Of a DNA stretch of 64,000 nt, positions 7,528-16,534 are shown piece after piece (within the stretch, counting starts at the first letter, position 1; the number at the start of each line of letters is the position of its first letter). The translations under genes were made by a program, and so were the position numbers. Under the pieces are notes generated by a model. That model did no database searches. It was given only the letters and a program-made list of their open reading frames with translations, and was not told the origin of the DNA. This DNA is from Pontibacillus sp. HMF3514 (GTDB lineage: Bacteria > Bacillota > Bacilli > Bacillales > BH030062), in the NCBI RefSeq assembly GCF_009858175.1, contig NZ_CP047393.1, forward strand, positions 1,550,001-1,614,000. Direction: 5' to 3'.

Positions 7528-8406
7528 ATGGAAAATACGGGTTTAGTGCTAGAAGGAGGAGGCATGAGAGGGGCTTTTACAGCTGGTGTGCTCGACTTTT
7601 TTATGGATTATGATATGCATTTTCCATACGTTGTAGGTGCCTCTGCTGGTGCTTGTAATGGAAGCTCCTACATTGCTAAGCAAAGAGGACGTAATTATAA
7701 GGTTATCGTTGGGTATGGTAGCCATCCAGAATACATATCGTTAAAAAGAGCTATCACGAAAAGAGAGCTTTTTGGAATGGATTTCATTTTTGATAAGTTG
7801 CCGAATCAGCTGGTTCCTTTTCATTACGATCGTTTTTTTGAAAGTACAAATTATTCTCAGAAGTTTGTTGTCGGTACAACAGATGTGAACACTGGACGGC
7901 CTGTTTATTATGATCAATTTAATAGTGGAGAAGTTTTGCTTAAACTGATTCGTGCTTCTAGCTCTTTGCCATTAATTGCACCTATGATCGAGCATGGGGG
8001 GCAGCAACTATTAGATGGTGGGATTGCTGATCCTATTCCGATTAATCCATCCATAGAAGCTGGTAATCAAAAACATGTAGTCGTTCTAACGCGAAATGAA
8101 GGTTATGTGAAGCAGAAGATGAAATTTTCATGGTTTTTCCAAAAGAAATATAAAGATTATCCAAATTTACTAAAAGCCATGGAACTGAGACATGAGCGTT
8201 ATAATGAGACAATGAAGCGACTAGAAAAATTGAGAGAAGAGGGTAAGGTATTTATTATCCGCCCAGAAGAGCCCCTTGCTGTTAGTCGTATAGAAAGAAA
8301 TCAATCAAAGCTACATGCGTTGTATGAGCAAGGATACCAACAAGCTCAAGCTCAGGTTAGTGATCTACAATCCTTTCTTAAAGAGGAAGAGCCTGAATTT
8401 GCTTGA
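7528..8406 (+). CDS. Patatin-like phospholipase family protein
   Basis: A 292-residue predicted lipid acyl hydrolase with a Ser-Asp dyad. The oxyanion-hole motif GGGMRGAF is near the N-terminus, the nucleophile elbow GASAG at about 41-45, and the DGG/A-type aspartate motif LLDGGIADPIP at about 168-178. The C-terminal third (about 200-292) is a charged helical extension of the kind in YjjU-like bacterial patatins. The start is ATG after AGAGGAGG. It has no signal peptide, so it is probably cytoplasmic. The natural lipid substrate is unknown. Confidence 0.9.
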   Translation: MENTGLVLEGGGMRGAFTAGVLDFFMDYDMHFPYVVGASAGACNGSSYIAKQRGRNYKVIVGYGSHPEYISLKRAITKRELFGMDFIFDKLPNQLVPFHYDRFFESTNYSQKFVVGTTDVNTGRPVYYDQFNSGEVLLKLIRASSSLPLIAPMIEHGGQQLLDGGIADPIPINPSIEAGNQKHVVVLTRNEGYVKQKMKFSWFFQKKYKDYPNLLKAMELRHERYNETMKRLEKLREEGKVFIIRPEEPLAVSRIERNQSKLHALYEQGYQQAQAQVSDLQSFLKEEEPEFA

Positions 8407-8539
8407 GTTTGATCCTCCATAGATAGGGGAAAAGAAGATTAACCTGTTTCTTATCGTGTTGGCATGAATAGGTTTACCCTATGAGAAAAGATTTCGAAAT
8501 TCAAGGTGCAATTTCGTGTTTTTCTAAGGAGGTATCAAC

Positions 8540-9154
8540 ATGGGACTTCAATTAAATGAAATAGATCGATTTAATTTATTAAAGCAGTTAGTCAAAAAAC
8601 CTGATGTCTTTCAACAATATGATCCAACGGTTAAGGTACCTCGAGAAGAACTAGAAGATTTGATTGATGTAGCTATTCAAGCTCCATCTTCTTGGGAGAA
8701 ACAGCATTGGAAGTTTTTAATATTTGAAGATCCTAAAGTGAAAGAAGAACAATTATATCCTATTGCGGGTTCACAACCTTATATAAGAGATGCATCAGCA
8801 GTTGTGGCTGTGCTTGGAGATCGACAGGCGTATGAGCATATGAAACAAGTGGAAAACAGTTCGAATGTTTATAGCCTAGAAAGAATTCAAGGTGAACAAC
8901 TTTCCATACCTTCTGTAGAACAAAAGGATACTAAGGATTTAGCTACTCCGCCGTTAGCAGCTATTCAATTTATGATGGGAGCAGCTGCTAGAGGATATGA
9001 TACGTATCCAACTCTTCATTTTGATTCAACGCAATTGTCAGAAACATTTAATATCCCTAATCAATTTGTACCCGTTATGCTTATTGCTGTTGGAAAACGA
9101 AAGGAATCAAGTGGGACTACTTTTTCAAACGGAGTTATCAATGAATGGTTATAA
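8540..9154 (+). CDS. Nitroreductase family protein
   Basis: A 204-residue protein with the FMN-binding nitroreductase fold. The N-terminal part has the conserved AIQAPSSWEKQHWKF segment (phosphate and flavin contacts) and the C-terminal part has LAAIQFMMGAAARGYDTYP and VMLIAVGKR. The members of this family use NAD(P)H to reduce nitro groups, quinones or flavins. It is preceded by AAGGAGG 8 bases before the ATG and lies 133 bases after the patatin gene. The specific substrate cannot be told from sequence. Confidence 0.85.
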   Translation: MGLQLNEIDRFNLLKQLVKKPDVFQQYDPTVKVPREELEDLIDVAIQAPSSWEKQHWKFLIFEDPKVKEEQLYPIAGSQPYIRDASAVVAVLGDRQAYEHMKQVENSSNVYSLERIQGEQLSIPSVEQKDTKDLATPPLAAIQFMMGAAARGYDTYPTLHFDSTQLSETFNIPNQFVPVMLIAVGKRKESSGTTFSNGVINEWL

Positions 9155-9163
9155 GTGTGTTAT

Positions 9164-9201
9164 AGAAGGACTGCCTGATTAATAGAAGGCAGTTCTTTTT
9201 T
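9164..9201 (+). terminator. Terminator of the nitroreductase gene
   Basis: ACTGCCT and AGGCAGT arms, a 9-base loop and a T-rich tail. Confidence 0.75.
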
Positions 9202-9263
9202 ATTGTATAAATATCTCTCCTATTGCAAATACTAGTAGAAAAATTGTTAGAGGAGAGGATCGT

Positions 9264-9671
9264 TTGACTGAACATTTTCATTTAAACCTTATTGGAGGTC
9301 ATGATTGGATTGTTAAAACGGCTCAACTACTTCCACTGGGTATCACAGACCAACACCTGCACTTTTTCTTTGGAATGATATTGATTGCATTAATTTATGC
9401 ACTCATTCGCCCACTAATCTACTGGATGATTCTACTTAAATGGGAAAGAGTATTAACGTATCTGGTATCTGGATTATTCGTATTGTTTTTACTAGTCAGT
9501 TATGAAATGTATCAGGGTATAACGGGGTCGGGGAACGTGGAATTTAGAGATGTTGCGAATGGTGCGTTAGCTATGATCTTCTTTGGAAGCTTTATTGCTG
9601 TTATTTATTTAGTAGAACTGTTCTTTTCTTATATAAAGCAGTTAAAGAAACAAAAAGCGAAAAGTGCATAA
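9264..9671 (+). CDS. Integral membrane protein of unknown function
   Basis: A 135-residue protein with three predicted membrane segments (about 33-55, 63-85 and 96-120), a His-rich N-terminal stretch (GGHDW and DQHLHFFFG) and a Lys-rich cytoplasmic tail. The start is TTG, supported by AGAGGAGAGG 6 bases upstream. It has its own terminator and stands alone. The histidines might bind metal or haem, but no known family is recognised. Confidence 0.7.
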   Translation: MTEHFHLNLIGGHDWIVKTAQLLPLGITDQHLHFFFGMILIALIYALIRPLIYWMILLKWERVLTYLVSGLFVLFLLVSYEMYQGITGSGNVEFRDVANGALAMIFFGSFIAVIYLVELFFSYIKQLKKQKAKSA

Positions 9672-9675
9672 GATT

Positions 9676-9708
9676 AAGGCTCTCAATAATTTTTGAGGGC
9701 CTTTTTTT
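9676..9708 (+). terminator. Terminator of the membrane protein gene
   Basis: AAGGCTCTCAA and TTGAGGGCCTT arms (G-U pairs) with a T7 run. Confidence 0.75.
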
Positions 9709-9721
9709 AATATAATCAATT

Positions 9722-9729
9722 GCCGATAA
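9722..9729 (+). promoter_or_regulatory. Candidate sigma-D -10 element before the chemoreceptor gene
   Basis: GCCGATAA differs from the sigma-D -10 consensus GCCGATAT at one base. It lies about 85 bases before the start codon. The expected TAAA -35 element is not clear because this stretch overlaps the preceding terminator's T run. Confidence 0.35.
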
Positions 9730-9814
9730 ATTCCACTGTTTTCTATTTTTTGAATTTATATTAAAATAAAGAGAGTTTACATAAAATGACCGTTTAAACA
9801 ATAGGGGGAGTTTC

Positions 9815-11941
9815 ATGAAAAGGTTTAAAGGTTTGAAGGCAAAACTGATAGGAGCCATAGTGCTTCTTGTGAGTGTTATATTAATTGTTCAAGGTGGGGC
9901 TAGTCTAACATTATCTAAACGTGCATTAGAAGAAAATACGAAAGAGAATATGGCCCTACAAACAGAACAGCTTGGTACTATACTTACAAATAACAAAGTG
10001 AATTCGGATCGATTTCGAAATCGTTTGATGAGTCAAAATGACCTTAGTTTGAAAGGTCAAATTGATTCAGCATTAGGAATTATAGAATATTTTTATAAGA
10101 AGCAAGAAGAAAGCGCTTTAACAGAAGAGGAAGCCAAATCAAAAGCTAAAGAAGCATTATCGAAGCTTTTCTATGGGCGTGGAGGCTATTTTTGGATTGA
10201 TAATCATGATTATGAATTAGTCCTATATCCACCAGATCGCTCAAGAGAAGGGGAGAGTCGTGAAGATCTTAAAGCGGCTGATGGGAACACGATTGTAAAA
10301 AACATGGTGGATGAAGCTGTTTCAGAAGGTGAATCCGCTAAACGTTATGAAATGGCATCTGCAGATGGTGAAGATGTGCGCGCTTATGTGAAACACTTCA
10401 GCCCGTGGGGATGGATCGTTGGAACAAAACAGTCTCTAAGTGCAATTGATAGACAAGTAGAGATTACACAAGAGGATCAAGCCTATACGTTTCAAGAAAA
10501 AATAAAAGAATTAAGCGTTGATGGTAGTATTGGAGTTGTAGATTCATCAGGAGTCTTTACATATCACTCCAATGAAGATTGGAAAGGTAGTAAACAAGAA
10601 GTTATTGACCCAACAAATCAGGAAAATGTAATCTCTCAACTAATTCAAAAAGAAAATGGGTTTATGGAGTTTACATTGAATAAAGACGGTAAACAGACGA
10701 ATTATTTAGGCTATGTTCAGAAGTTACCTGAATTAGGCCAATATGTTTTCATGACTAAAAATCAAAATGCATTGTTTAGCCAAGTTCAAAAGCAAACTCA
10801 ATATCTATTTATGATCCTTGGCGGAGCTTTACTCATCACTTTGATTGTTACGTATTTTATAGCTTCATCATTCACGAAGCCGATTCAAACATTGAAAGAA
10901 GCAAGTCTACGAATTCGTGAAGGAGATTTAACGGTTGAAGTACCAGTGAAACGAAAAGATGAAATAGGGCAGTTAGGACAAGCCTTTAATGATATGACTA
11001 CCCATTTAAGGCAGCTTGTACAAAGATCTCAACAGATTAGTGATTATGTAGAACAAACATCTAGCGGACTCAATCAAACGATTGAACAGACAGCTGCTTC
11101 ACTTGATCAAGTATCTGGCGCAGTAGATGAAATAGCAAGTGGTACAACAAACCAAACGCATAAAACTCAAGAAGGAGTAGAAGTTATTAATTCTTTCGGG
11201 GATATTGCAGCTAATATCAGAGAAACATCAGAGCATATTCAAACCTCTTCTAAACAAGTACAAGTGAAAAGTGTAGAAGGTAGCGAAATCATTTCAACTC
11301 TAAATTCTAAGCAAACAGATAGTCAGTCTGCGATGAAGCAATTAGAACAGGTTATGGAGACGTTTACAACTCAGATTAGTGAAATCCAATCATTCACACA
11401 AGTCATTACAGATATTAGTGAAAAAACCAATCTTTTAGCTCTAAATGCTGCAATTGAAGCAGCACGTGCAGGAGAACATGGTAAAGGTTTCGCTGTTGTA
11501 GCAAGTGAAGTTCGTAAATTAGCTGAACAATCAACGAATGCGGCAGAAGACGTAGATAAGGTCATTAAACAGATCTATGATGAAGCCGTAGCTGCTAGTG
11601 AGGTGATGAAACAAACATCACAAACATTTGAGGAACAGAGTGACGCTGTTAATCAAACGAGTACCATCTTTAATACACTCCAAGACACAATTCAGGTAAC
11701 AACAGAGCACTTTGATATGATCCATGATCAAATCCAGGAGTTATATGGGATTAAAGAACAAATTACTCATATGATGACTGAAATTAATGTCGTTACAGAA
11801 CAGACAGCAGCCTCATCAGAAGAAGTTTCTGCTTCAGTAGAAGAACAATCCTCATCCATGAATGAGGTTCAGAACAGCATGAATCAGTTGCATGATCAAG
11901 CACAAGAGTTAAAGCAAGCCATCCAACAATTTAAGTTATAA
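9815..11941 (+). CDS. Methyl-accepting chemotaxis protein with Cache sensor
   Basis: A 708-residue transmembrane chemoreceptor. Membrane segment 1 is at about 11-30. The extracellular region to about 325 contains an sCache-type unit ([20 protein letters not shown], then [12 protein letters not shown]) and probably a second, related unit. Membrane segment 2 is at about 330-350 and HAMP at about 350-403. A long coiled-coil signalling domain carries the highly conserved tip (about 535-562) with [19 protein letters not shown] and [18 protein letters not shown]. It passes ligand state to CheA/CheW. The start is ATG after AGGGGGAG. Cache receptors often sense small organic acids or amino acids; the ligand here is unknown. 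cheV follows about 490 bases downstream. Confidence 0.95.
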   Translation: MKRFKGLKAKLIGAIVLLVSVILIVQGGASLTLSKRALEENTKENMALQTEQLGTILTNNKVNSDRFRNRLMSQNDLSLKGQIDSALGIIEYFYKKQEESALTEEEAKSKAKEALSKLFYGRGGYFWIDNHDYELVLYPPDRSREGESREDLKAADGNTIVKNMVDEAVSEGESAKRYEMASADGEDVRAYVKHFSPWGWIVGTKQSLSAIDRQVEITQEDQAYTFQEKIKELSVDGSIGVVDSSGVFTYHSNEDWKGSKQEVIDPTNQENVISQLIQKENGFMEFTLNKDGKQTNYLGYVQKLPELGQYVFMTKNQNALFSQVQKQTQYLFMILGGALLITLIVTYFIASSFTKPIQTLKEASLRIREGDLTVEVPVKRKDEIGQLGQAFNDMTTHLRQLVQRSQQISDYVEQTSSGLNQTIEQTAASLDQVSGAVDEIASGTTNQTHKTQEGVEVINSFGDIAANIRETSEHIQTSSKQVQVKSVEGSEIISTLNSKQTDSQSAMKQLEQVMETFTTQISEIQSFTQVITDISEKTNLLALNAAIEAARAGEHGKGFAVVASEVRKLAEQSTNAAEDVDKVIKQIYDEAVAASEVMKQTSQTFEEQSDAVNQTSTIFNTLQDTIQVTTEHFDMIHDQIQELYGIKEQITHMMTEINVVTEQTAASSEEVSASVEEQSSSMNEVQNSMNQLHDQAQELKQAIQQFKL

Positions 11942-11949
11942 TAAGGGAA

Positions 11950-11984
11950 GCCTATTCTGCTATACTAAGCAGGGTGGGCTTTTT
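11950..11984 (+). terminator. Terminator of the chemoreceptor gene
   Basis: GCCTATTCTGCT and AGCAGGGTGGGC arms (several G-U pairs), a 6-base loop and T5. Confidence 0.75.
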
Positions 11985-12094
11985 ACGTTATGAAAGAAAA
12001 TTACGTGATGTTTCAATTATTTTAGAAAAAGGGTAAACAAATGTGAAACTTTTTTATTGAAGAGTCGTATAACATAAGTGAAGGAGGAATGATT

Positions 12095-12298
12095 ATGGAA
12101 TTAGCTGGTGCTATTATAGGTATATTTATATTTGTTGGGTTAGTAATTTTTCTACTAAATATTATCACAAGTATTTGGGCCTATCGTGATTCACAACGTA
12201 AAGGAAAAAGTAAAGAGTATGCGCTTGTCGTATTAATCGGTACATTGTTTTTCCCGATTATTGGTCTTATTATATACTTGATCATTCGAAATGATTAA
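12095..12298 (+). CDS. Small membrane protein, PLDc_N-like
   Basis: A 67-residue protein with two membrane segments (about 5-28 and 42-63) joined by a basic loop SIWAYRDSQRKGKSKEYAL. The layout resembles the phospholipase-D N-terminal (PLDc_N) two-helix module found as stand-alone small proteins in Firmicutes. The ATG at 12095 is chosen because AAGGAGG lies 7 bases before it; an ATG two codons earlier is too close to that site. The function is unknown. Confidence 0.65.
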   Translation: MELAGAIIGIFIFVGLVIFLLNIITSIWAYRDSQRKGKSKEYALVVLIGTLFFPIIGLIIYLIIRND

Positions 12299-12300
12299 TA

Positions 12301-12331
12301 AGCTAATGGTCTTATCCATTAGCTATTTTTT
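12301..12331 (+). terminator. Terminator of the small membrane protein gene
   Basis: AGCTAATGG and CCATTAGCT arms followed by six T. Confidence 0.8.
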
Positions 12332-12365
12332 ATGTAATTTTCATGAACATTTGTATCTAGTAGTT

Positions 12366-12390
12366 TAAAAATTTCCTTAAACCCCGATAT
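12366..12390 (+). promoter_or_regulatory. Candidate sigma-D promoter of cheV
   Basis: TAAA, a 13-base spacer (shorter than the usual 14-16), then CCCGATAT, one base from the GCCGATAT consensus, about 40 bases before the cheV start. The cheV gene of B. subtilis belongs to the motility regulon, which makes this plausible. Confidence 0.4.
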
Positions 12391-12429
12391 AATAGATAGT
12401 AAGTTCTACATAAAAAAGGGGATAAACAT

Positions 12430-13338
12430 ATGAATGAACAAGAGCGAGGAATCCTACTAGAAAGTGGCACAAATGAATTAGAGGTTGTTGAGTTTGGAAT
12501 TGGCAAGAATCGTTTTGGGATAAATGTTATTAAGGTTAAAGAAATTTTAACACCATTACCAATTACCCAAATCCCACATTCCCATCCTTCTGTTGAAGGT
12601 ATTATAGATATCAGAGGCGAAGTGGTGCCAGTCGTTGATGTAGCACATGCATTAGGACTCCCTTCATCAGAAAATCCAGATCATGATAAATTCATATTAG
12701 CTGAATTTAACAAAACGAGAATTGTTTTTCATGTTCACGAAGTAACCCAAATTCATCGTATTTCATGGGAGAATATTCATAAGCCTGAAAAAATGTATCA
12801 GGGACTTGAAACACAAGTGACTGGTGTTATTCAGATGAATGAAGAAATGCTCCTTCTTTTAGACTTTGAAAAAATGATGGCAGATATTAACCCTGAATCT
12901 AGTGTACATAAAGACCAATTGAAAGTGTTGGGGACTCGTGAACGTTCTATGAAAAAAGTTTTAGTAGCTGAGGATTCAGCGCTACTGCGAGCTCTATTAG
13001 AAGAAACGCTTCATGAAGCAGGTTATACGAATTTGCAGTTATTTGAAGATGGGAAAGCAGCTATTGAGCACCTTGAACAACTAAAGGATGATGGGAAACA
13101 AATTGATGAAGAATATCAGTTAGTTATAACAGATATAGAAATGCCTCGTATGGACGGTCATCATCTGACAAAGCGAATCAAAGATGATGAACAATTATCC
13201 AAGCTTCCTGTTATCATTTTCTCTTCATTAATTACTGAAGATTTGCGTCATAAAGGTGAAATGGTTGGGGCAGATGCTCAAGTCTCAAAACCTGAGATTG
13301 TTGAGCTTGTTCAGTTGATTGATAGTAAAATTCTATAA
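12430..13338 (+). CDS. cheV: Chemotaxis coupling protein CheV
   Basis: A 302-residue two-domain adaptor that links chemoreceptors to CheA and is tuned by phosphorylation. A CheW-like domain fills about 15-160 (VVEFGIGKNRFGINVIKVKE, IIDIRGEVVPVVDV). A receiver domain fills about 178-300 with the acidic pocket AEDS, the phospho-acceptor Asp235 in VITDIEMPRMDG, and the conserved Lys in VSKPE. Length and the Asp235 position fit B. subtilis CheV. It sits next to a chemoreceptor gene and has a possible sigma-D promoter. A bidirectional terminator follows. Confidence 0.95.
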   Translation: MNEQERGILLESGTNELEVVEFGIGKNRFGINVIKVKEILTPLPITQIPHSHPSVEGIIDIRGEVVPVVDVAHALGLPSSENPDHDKFILAEFNKTRIVFHVHEVTQIHRISWENIHKPEKMYQGLETQVTGVIQMNEEMLLLLDFEKMMADINPESSVHKDQLKVLGTRERSMKKVLVAEDSALLRALLEETLHEAGYTNLQLFEDGKAAIEHLEQLKDDGKQIDEEYQLVITDIEMPRMDGHHLTKRIKDDEQLSKLPVIIFSSLITEDLRHKGEMVGADAQVSKPEIVELVQLIDSKIL

Positions 13339-13350
13339 AGTAAATACAAA

Positions 13351-13380
13351 AAAAGAATCGGTGGAAACACCGATTCTTTT
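13351..13380. terminator. Bidirectional terminator between cheV and a convergent gene
   Basis: AAAAGAATCGGTG and CACCGATTCTTTT arms around a 4-base loop. Confidence 0.85.
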
Positions 13381-13579
13381 AATTTCTATGCTTATGGACT
13401 TGATCATACCATTTCGTAATTTCCCTATTTAACGTTTCAGGGTTCTCAGAGAAAGGGGCATATTTGTTAACCATTTCTTTCTCACCTTCAGATAAACGCT
13501 GATAAGCATCTTTCATTTCTTCTGACCACTTCATCAGGTGGAATAGTTGATAGTTAAAGTCTTTCAATTCATTATTCAA
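13379..13579 (-). CDS. Small acidic/aromatic protein of unknown function (66 aa)
   Basis: A 66-residue soluble protein, helical by appearance, with conserved-looking aromatic and charged residues (YQLFHLMKWSEEMKDAYQRL and NREITKWYDQVHKHRN). The start is TTG at 13579, supported by AAGGAGG 8 bases upstream. It follows ykyB on the same strand with a 72-base gap and is probably co-transcribed. No named family is recognised. Confidence 0.65.
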   Translation of the reverse strand: MNNELKDFNYQLFHLMKWSEEMKDAYQRLSEGEKEMVNKYAPFSENPETLNREITKWYDQVHKHRN

Positions 13580-13651
13580 GAGAGGTCCCTCCTTAATAAG
13601 AGGTATTCCTTTTCATGAAATAACTGAAACCATGAGGAGCACATTCGTAAC

Positions 13652-14146
13652 TTATCTTTTTCTTCTGTGTGTCTGTTGACTCCATGTTGTAAATTGTCCC
13701 CAAGGTGAAAAAGCACTTGATGGTTGATAGCTATATGATTTCTTTTTACTGTTTTGTTGCTGTTTAGAAGGGTCTTTCCAATCCAAGTACTGATATAAAA
13801 CATTTTTGGCTTTTGATAAGGAAAGGTTGGTTTTGGGATTTCGAAAAGTCTGATCAACGTTTCCTAAATGGCTTAATGTTTGAAAGTCCTGTTTCGTAGG
13901 TGGGATATGGAAATAATAGTCGGCAACTTGCACTAAGAGCGTGGAATGTTGATGGCTATATTTTGGGTGGTCGGAAAAGTGAAGGCCAATCTTTTTGGCT
14001 TGCTTTTTCTGTAGCAATTGTTGGATGGCTTTCTTCTTTAAGGTATATAAGTGTCTTGGGTCTGGAGCAGTCTTTGCATGGCGATTTACGACATACAATG
14101 CTTGTGCAATATTCTCTACAGACACTTTAGGGGTTGATTCCTTCAA
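13652..14146 (-). CDS. ykyB: YkyB family protein
   Basis: A 164-residue protein of the YkyB family. The signature stretch VENIAQALYVVNRHAKTAP, then KKIGLHFSDHPKYSHQHS and YYFHIPPTKQDF, agrees with B. subtilis YkyB as remembered. The TTG at 14146 is the likely start because AAAGGAGG stands 7 bases upstream; the ATG at 14221 lacks a site. The C-terminal 40 residues are a low-complexity Ser/Gln/Lys tail. Its position just after cheV matches B. subtilis. The function is unknown. Confidence 0.85.
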   Translation of the reverse strand: MKESTPKVSVENIAQALYVVNRHAKTAPDPRHLYTLKKKAIQQLLQKKQAKKIGLHFSDHPKYSHQHSTLLVQVADYYFHIPPTKQDFQTLSHLGNVDQTFRNPKTNLSLSKAKNVLYQYLDWKDPSKQQQNSKKKSYSYQPSSAFSPWGQFTTWSQQTHRRKR

Positions 14147-14271
14147 AAAACTTCCTCCTTTTATGGTTTGTCTTTCACTATGTGTTGATTTCATCGTACA
14201 AAAGGTTCTGGAAAAAAGCAACCATCAGAAAGAAATGAGCGTCTATCTTCTGAAGACGCTCATTAACTAGG

Positions 14272-14910
14272 TTACTTAATATATTCTTTAAGATCTTTTA
14301 CCATATTTTCTACAACACTTGGATCCATTGTATTCCCGTTATACTTTTTAATTGCTTTTCCATTAGGTGAAACGATATACAAGCTGGATGAATGGACGTA
14401 GTTATAATCAGGCTGTCCTTCAGCAGGGTCTTGAACTTCTGTCCGTTTTAGAAATGCCTTAAATGATTCAATAGAAAGCTTTTTAATTTCTTCTTGGCTA
14501 TACCCTGTTAATAAATCCCAGTTTGTAAATTCAGCATCAAACTTCTGTGCGTAATCTTTTAAAACCTTTGGAGAATCGTGGTTTGGATCCATCGTAAATG
14601 AAACAAGTCGCACTTTATCGTTTAAACCTGCTTTTTTAAGTTCAGATTGTAATTTTGACATGTTTGCTGTCATAGGAGGGCATGCTGATGTACAGTTGGT
14701 GAAAATGAAATCTGCAACCCAAAACTTCCCCTTTAAATCTTCTGATGAGACCATCTCTCCGTCTTGGTTTTTATATTCAAAGTCTTGAATATCGTAAGAA
14801 AAATCACCTTCATATGTTTTAGGTTCTTCTGACGTCTGAGGTTGATCAGCACAAGCACTTAGAACACCTATAATCATAGCAAAGCCTAGTAGTAATACAC
14901 GTTTTTTCAT
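14272..14910 (-). CDS. ypmQ: Sco1/SenC family copper chaperone lipoprotein
   Basis: A 212-residue membrane-anchored thioredoxin-fold protein. The N-terminus is a lipoprotein signal (lipobox LSAC at about 16-20). The copper-binding CxxxC is in TNCTSACPPM, and the third ligand is the His in NYVHSSSLY. Sco proteins deliver copper to the CuA site of cytochrome c oxidase. The only haem-copper oxidase in this window (qox) lacks CuA, so the client lies elsewhere or the role is thiol-disulfide exchange. It ends without an obvious terminator before a convergently read region. Confidence 0.9.
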   Translation of the reverse strand: MKKRVLLLGFAMIIGVLSACADQPQTSEEPKTYEGDFSYDIQDFEYKNQDGEMVSSEDLKGKFWVADFIFTNCTSACPPMTANMSKLQSELKKAGLNDKVRLVSFTMDPNHDSPKVLKDYAQKFDAEFTNWDLLTGYSQEEIKKLSIESFKAFLKRTEVQDPAEGQPDYNYVHSSSLYIVSPNGKAIKKYNGNTMDPSVVENMVKDLKEYIK

Positions 14911-15002
14911 GCTTATTTCCTCCGATTTTATGTAATGCCATTCCTAAACTGTATTTTATCATGCAAGCTTATAGAAAAGCTATGAACAAAACGTGAATAA
15001 AC

Positions 15003-15034
15003 ACCCCAAAGCCCTATATGCTTTAGGGTGTTTT
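15003..15034. terminator. Hairpin terminator of the Tyr/Pro-rich gene
   Basis: ACACCC(C)AAAGC and GCTTTAGGGTGT arms; on the minus strand it follows the stop codon and ends in T-rich sequence. Confidence 0.6.
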
Positions 15035-15036
15035 CA

Positions 15037-15342
15037 TTACTGGTTATAACCACTTTGACTTCCATATGGATAGTTAAGCTGTTCCTGGTTGCTTGGGTTT
15101 ACATAGTAGATATTCTCTTGATAATACGGACTCGGTTGTTGGTAATACGGTTGATAGTACGGCGGATAGTAAGGATATGGTGGATATGGGTAATAGTAAG
15201 GTCGAAAAGCACCGTAAAGTAACGGACCTACCACTAGACCTGTTAAAAAGGGTAAAAATGGACCTGCAAAACGTTGATCGTCATGGTGTTGAAAATCTTG
15301 ATTTCGATCAGTTTGAGATGTGTACACTGGGTAGTAATACAT
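15037..15342 (-). CDS. Tyr/Pro/Gln-rich low-complexity protein
   Basis: A 101-residue protein with a short glycine-containing hydrophobic segment (about 27-45, FAGPFLPFLTGLVVGPLLYG) followed by repeats of YYPYPPYPYYPP type, then an Asn/Gln-rich tail. About a quarter of the residues are Tyr. AAAGGAG lies 7 bases before the ATG. Such composition is typical of spore coat or surface-matrix proteins of bacilli, where Tyr may be cross-linked. That role is inferred from composition and the sporulating host, not from homology. Confidence 0.65.
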   Translation of the reverse strand: MYYYPVYTSQTDRNQDFQHHDDQRFAGPFLPFLTGLVVGPLLYGAFRPYYYPYPPYPYYPPYYQPYYQQPSPYYQENIYYVNPSNQEQLNYPYGSQSGYNQ

Positions 15343-15433
15343 GATAACACTCCTTTACAAATAGGCTTCTATAACATGTTATGAGAACGTGTGCCGAAAT
15401 GAGCTTGTTTTTGCTAAGTTTTTATACATAAAA

Positions 15434-15458
15434 AGAGTCAAGCTAAATAGCCTGACTC
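15434..15458 (-). terminator. Terminator of ykuE
   Basis: GAGTCA(A)GCT and AGC(C)TGACTC arms, loop AAAT, then a T5 run on the minus strand; it touches the ykuE stop codon. Confidence 0.7.
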
Positions 15459-16329
15459 ATGAATTTGGTGACTTTAGTGTATGAATTGTAAATTCTGGTT
15501 TGCATAAAAACCTGTACGGTAAACGAGTGGTTCCGATTCCCCGACTGATATATAGGGAGAGGGGAGTAGGGCCAATTTCATGCCAACCTTCTACAAATTG
15601 TTGGGCCATAGGAGGAGTAATGACATATCCGAAGAAAGGAATTTGTATTTGCCCTCCATGACTATGACCAGAAAGCTGAACGTCAACTGGGTAAGGAGCA
15701 ACCTTAGTAGCGTAGTCAGGTTCATGACACATTAGAAGTGTAAAGAGTTCTGAAGAGCTATCTCTTAGTGTTTCTTCTATATTTGGCTTCCCTAACATTG
15801 CATCGTCAAGCCCTGCTAGAACAATGGAGTCTCCATCTATTTGAATCGTAGCATGTTGATTTTGTAGCAGGGTAAAGCCACCAAGCTTCATAACACTTGC
15901 GATCTTTTCTGTTCCATACCCACCATGGTCATGGTTTCCGTATATCCAATACTTCCCTAAAGGAGCTTCAATTGTTTGTAGTAGATTTGCGGCCTGTTCT
16001 AAAATACGATTTGAAACTTGATCTGGTGCATCAACTAAATCACCAGTAAATAATATAAGATCAGCTTGCTCTTCTTTAATCCGATTTACTAATGCTCGAA
16101 ACTGATCTATGTCATAGTGAAATCCTAAGTGTGTATCACTGAACTGTAATACCTTCACATTTGTAAAAGATGACGGAATCTTAGATGAAGAAATGGTTTC
16201 TTCATTCACAGTAAGCATGGAAGGCTCAATATGTTTAGCATAGTAATATGTCCCACCACTTATACCAAAGAGACTAAGCAAGCTGCCGAATATCCGTTTT
16301 ATAAATTTTCTGCGACTCATTGGTTTCAT
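15457..16329 (-). CDS. ykuE: Tat-exported metallophosphoesterase YkuE
   Basis: A 290-residue calcineurin-like phosphoesterase. The N-terminus carries a twin-arginine signal (MSRRKFIKR) and a hydrophobic stretch to about residue 30. Metal-binding motifs appear in order: FSDTHLG, TGDLVD, YGNHDH, CHEPD and SGHSHGGQ. B. subtilis YkuE is a known Tat substrate of the cell wall. The ATG at 16329 is favoured over an upstream GTG that overlaps the ribosome-binding site. It is divergent from fadH. Its physiological substrate is not known. Confidence 0.92.
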   Translation of the reverse strand: MKPMSRRKFIKRIFGSLLSLFGISGGTYYYAKHIEPSMLTVNEETISSSKIPSSFTNVKVLQFSDTHLGFHYDIDQFRALVNRIKEEQADLILFTGDLVDAPDQVSNRILEQAANLLQTIEAPLGKYWIYGNHDHGGYGTEKIASVMKLGGFTLLQNQHATIQIDGDSIVLAGLDDAMLGKPNIEETLRDSSSELFTLLMCHEPDYATKVAPYPVDVQLSGHSHGGQIQIPFFGYVITPPMAQQFVEGWHEIGPTPLSLYISRGIGTTRLPYRFLCKPEFTIHTLKSPNS

Positions 16330-16534
16330 TAGGTCCACGCCTTTAAAAGTTGTATTTCTAGAGCTAGTATTAATCTATGAATCTATTCTAAAGATTTCAT
16401 GTAATAGCATTATAGCACGGAATTTTCCTTTTAAAAGACTATATGACTACTTGAAACAAAAATGAAAATTTCTATTCTATGAAAGGGTTTTCTATTACAA
16501 ATCAAGAACATTATTAAAAAAGGAGGAGTATAAC

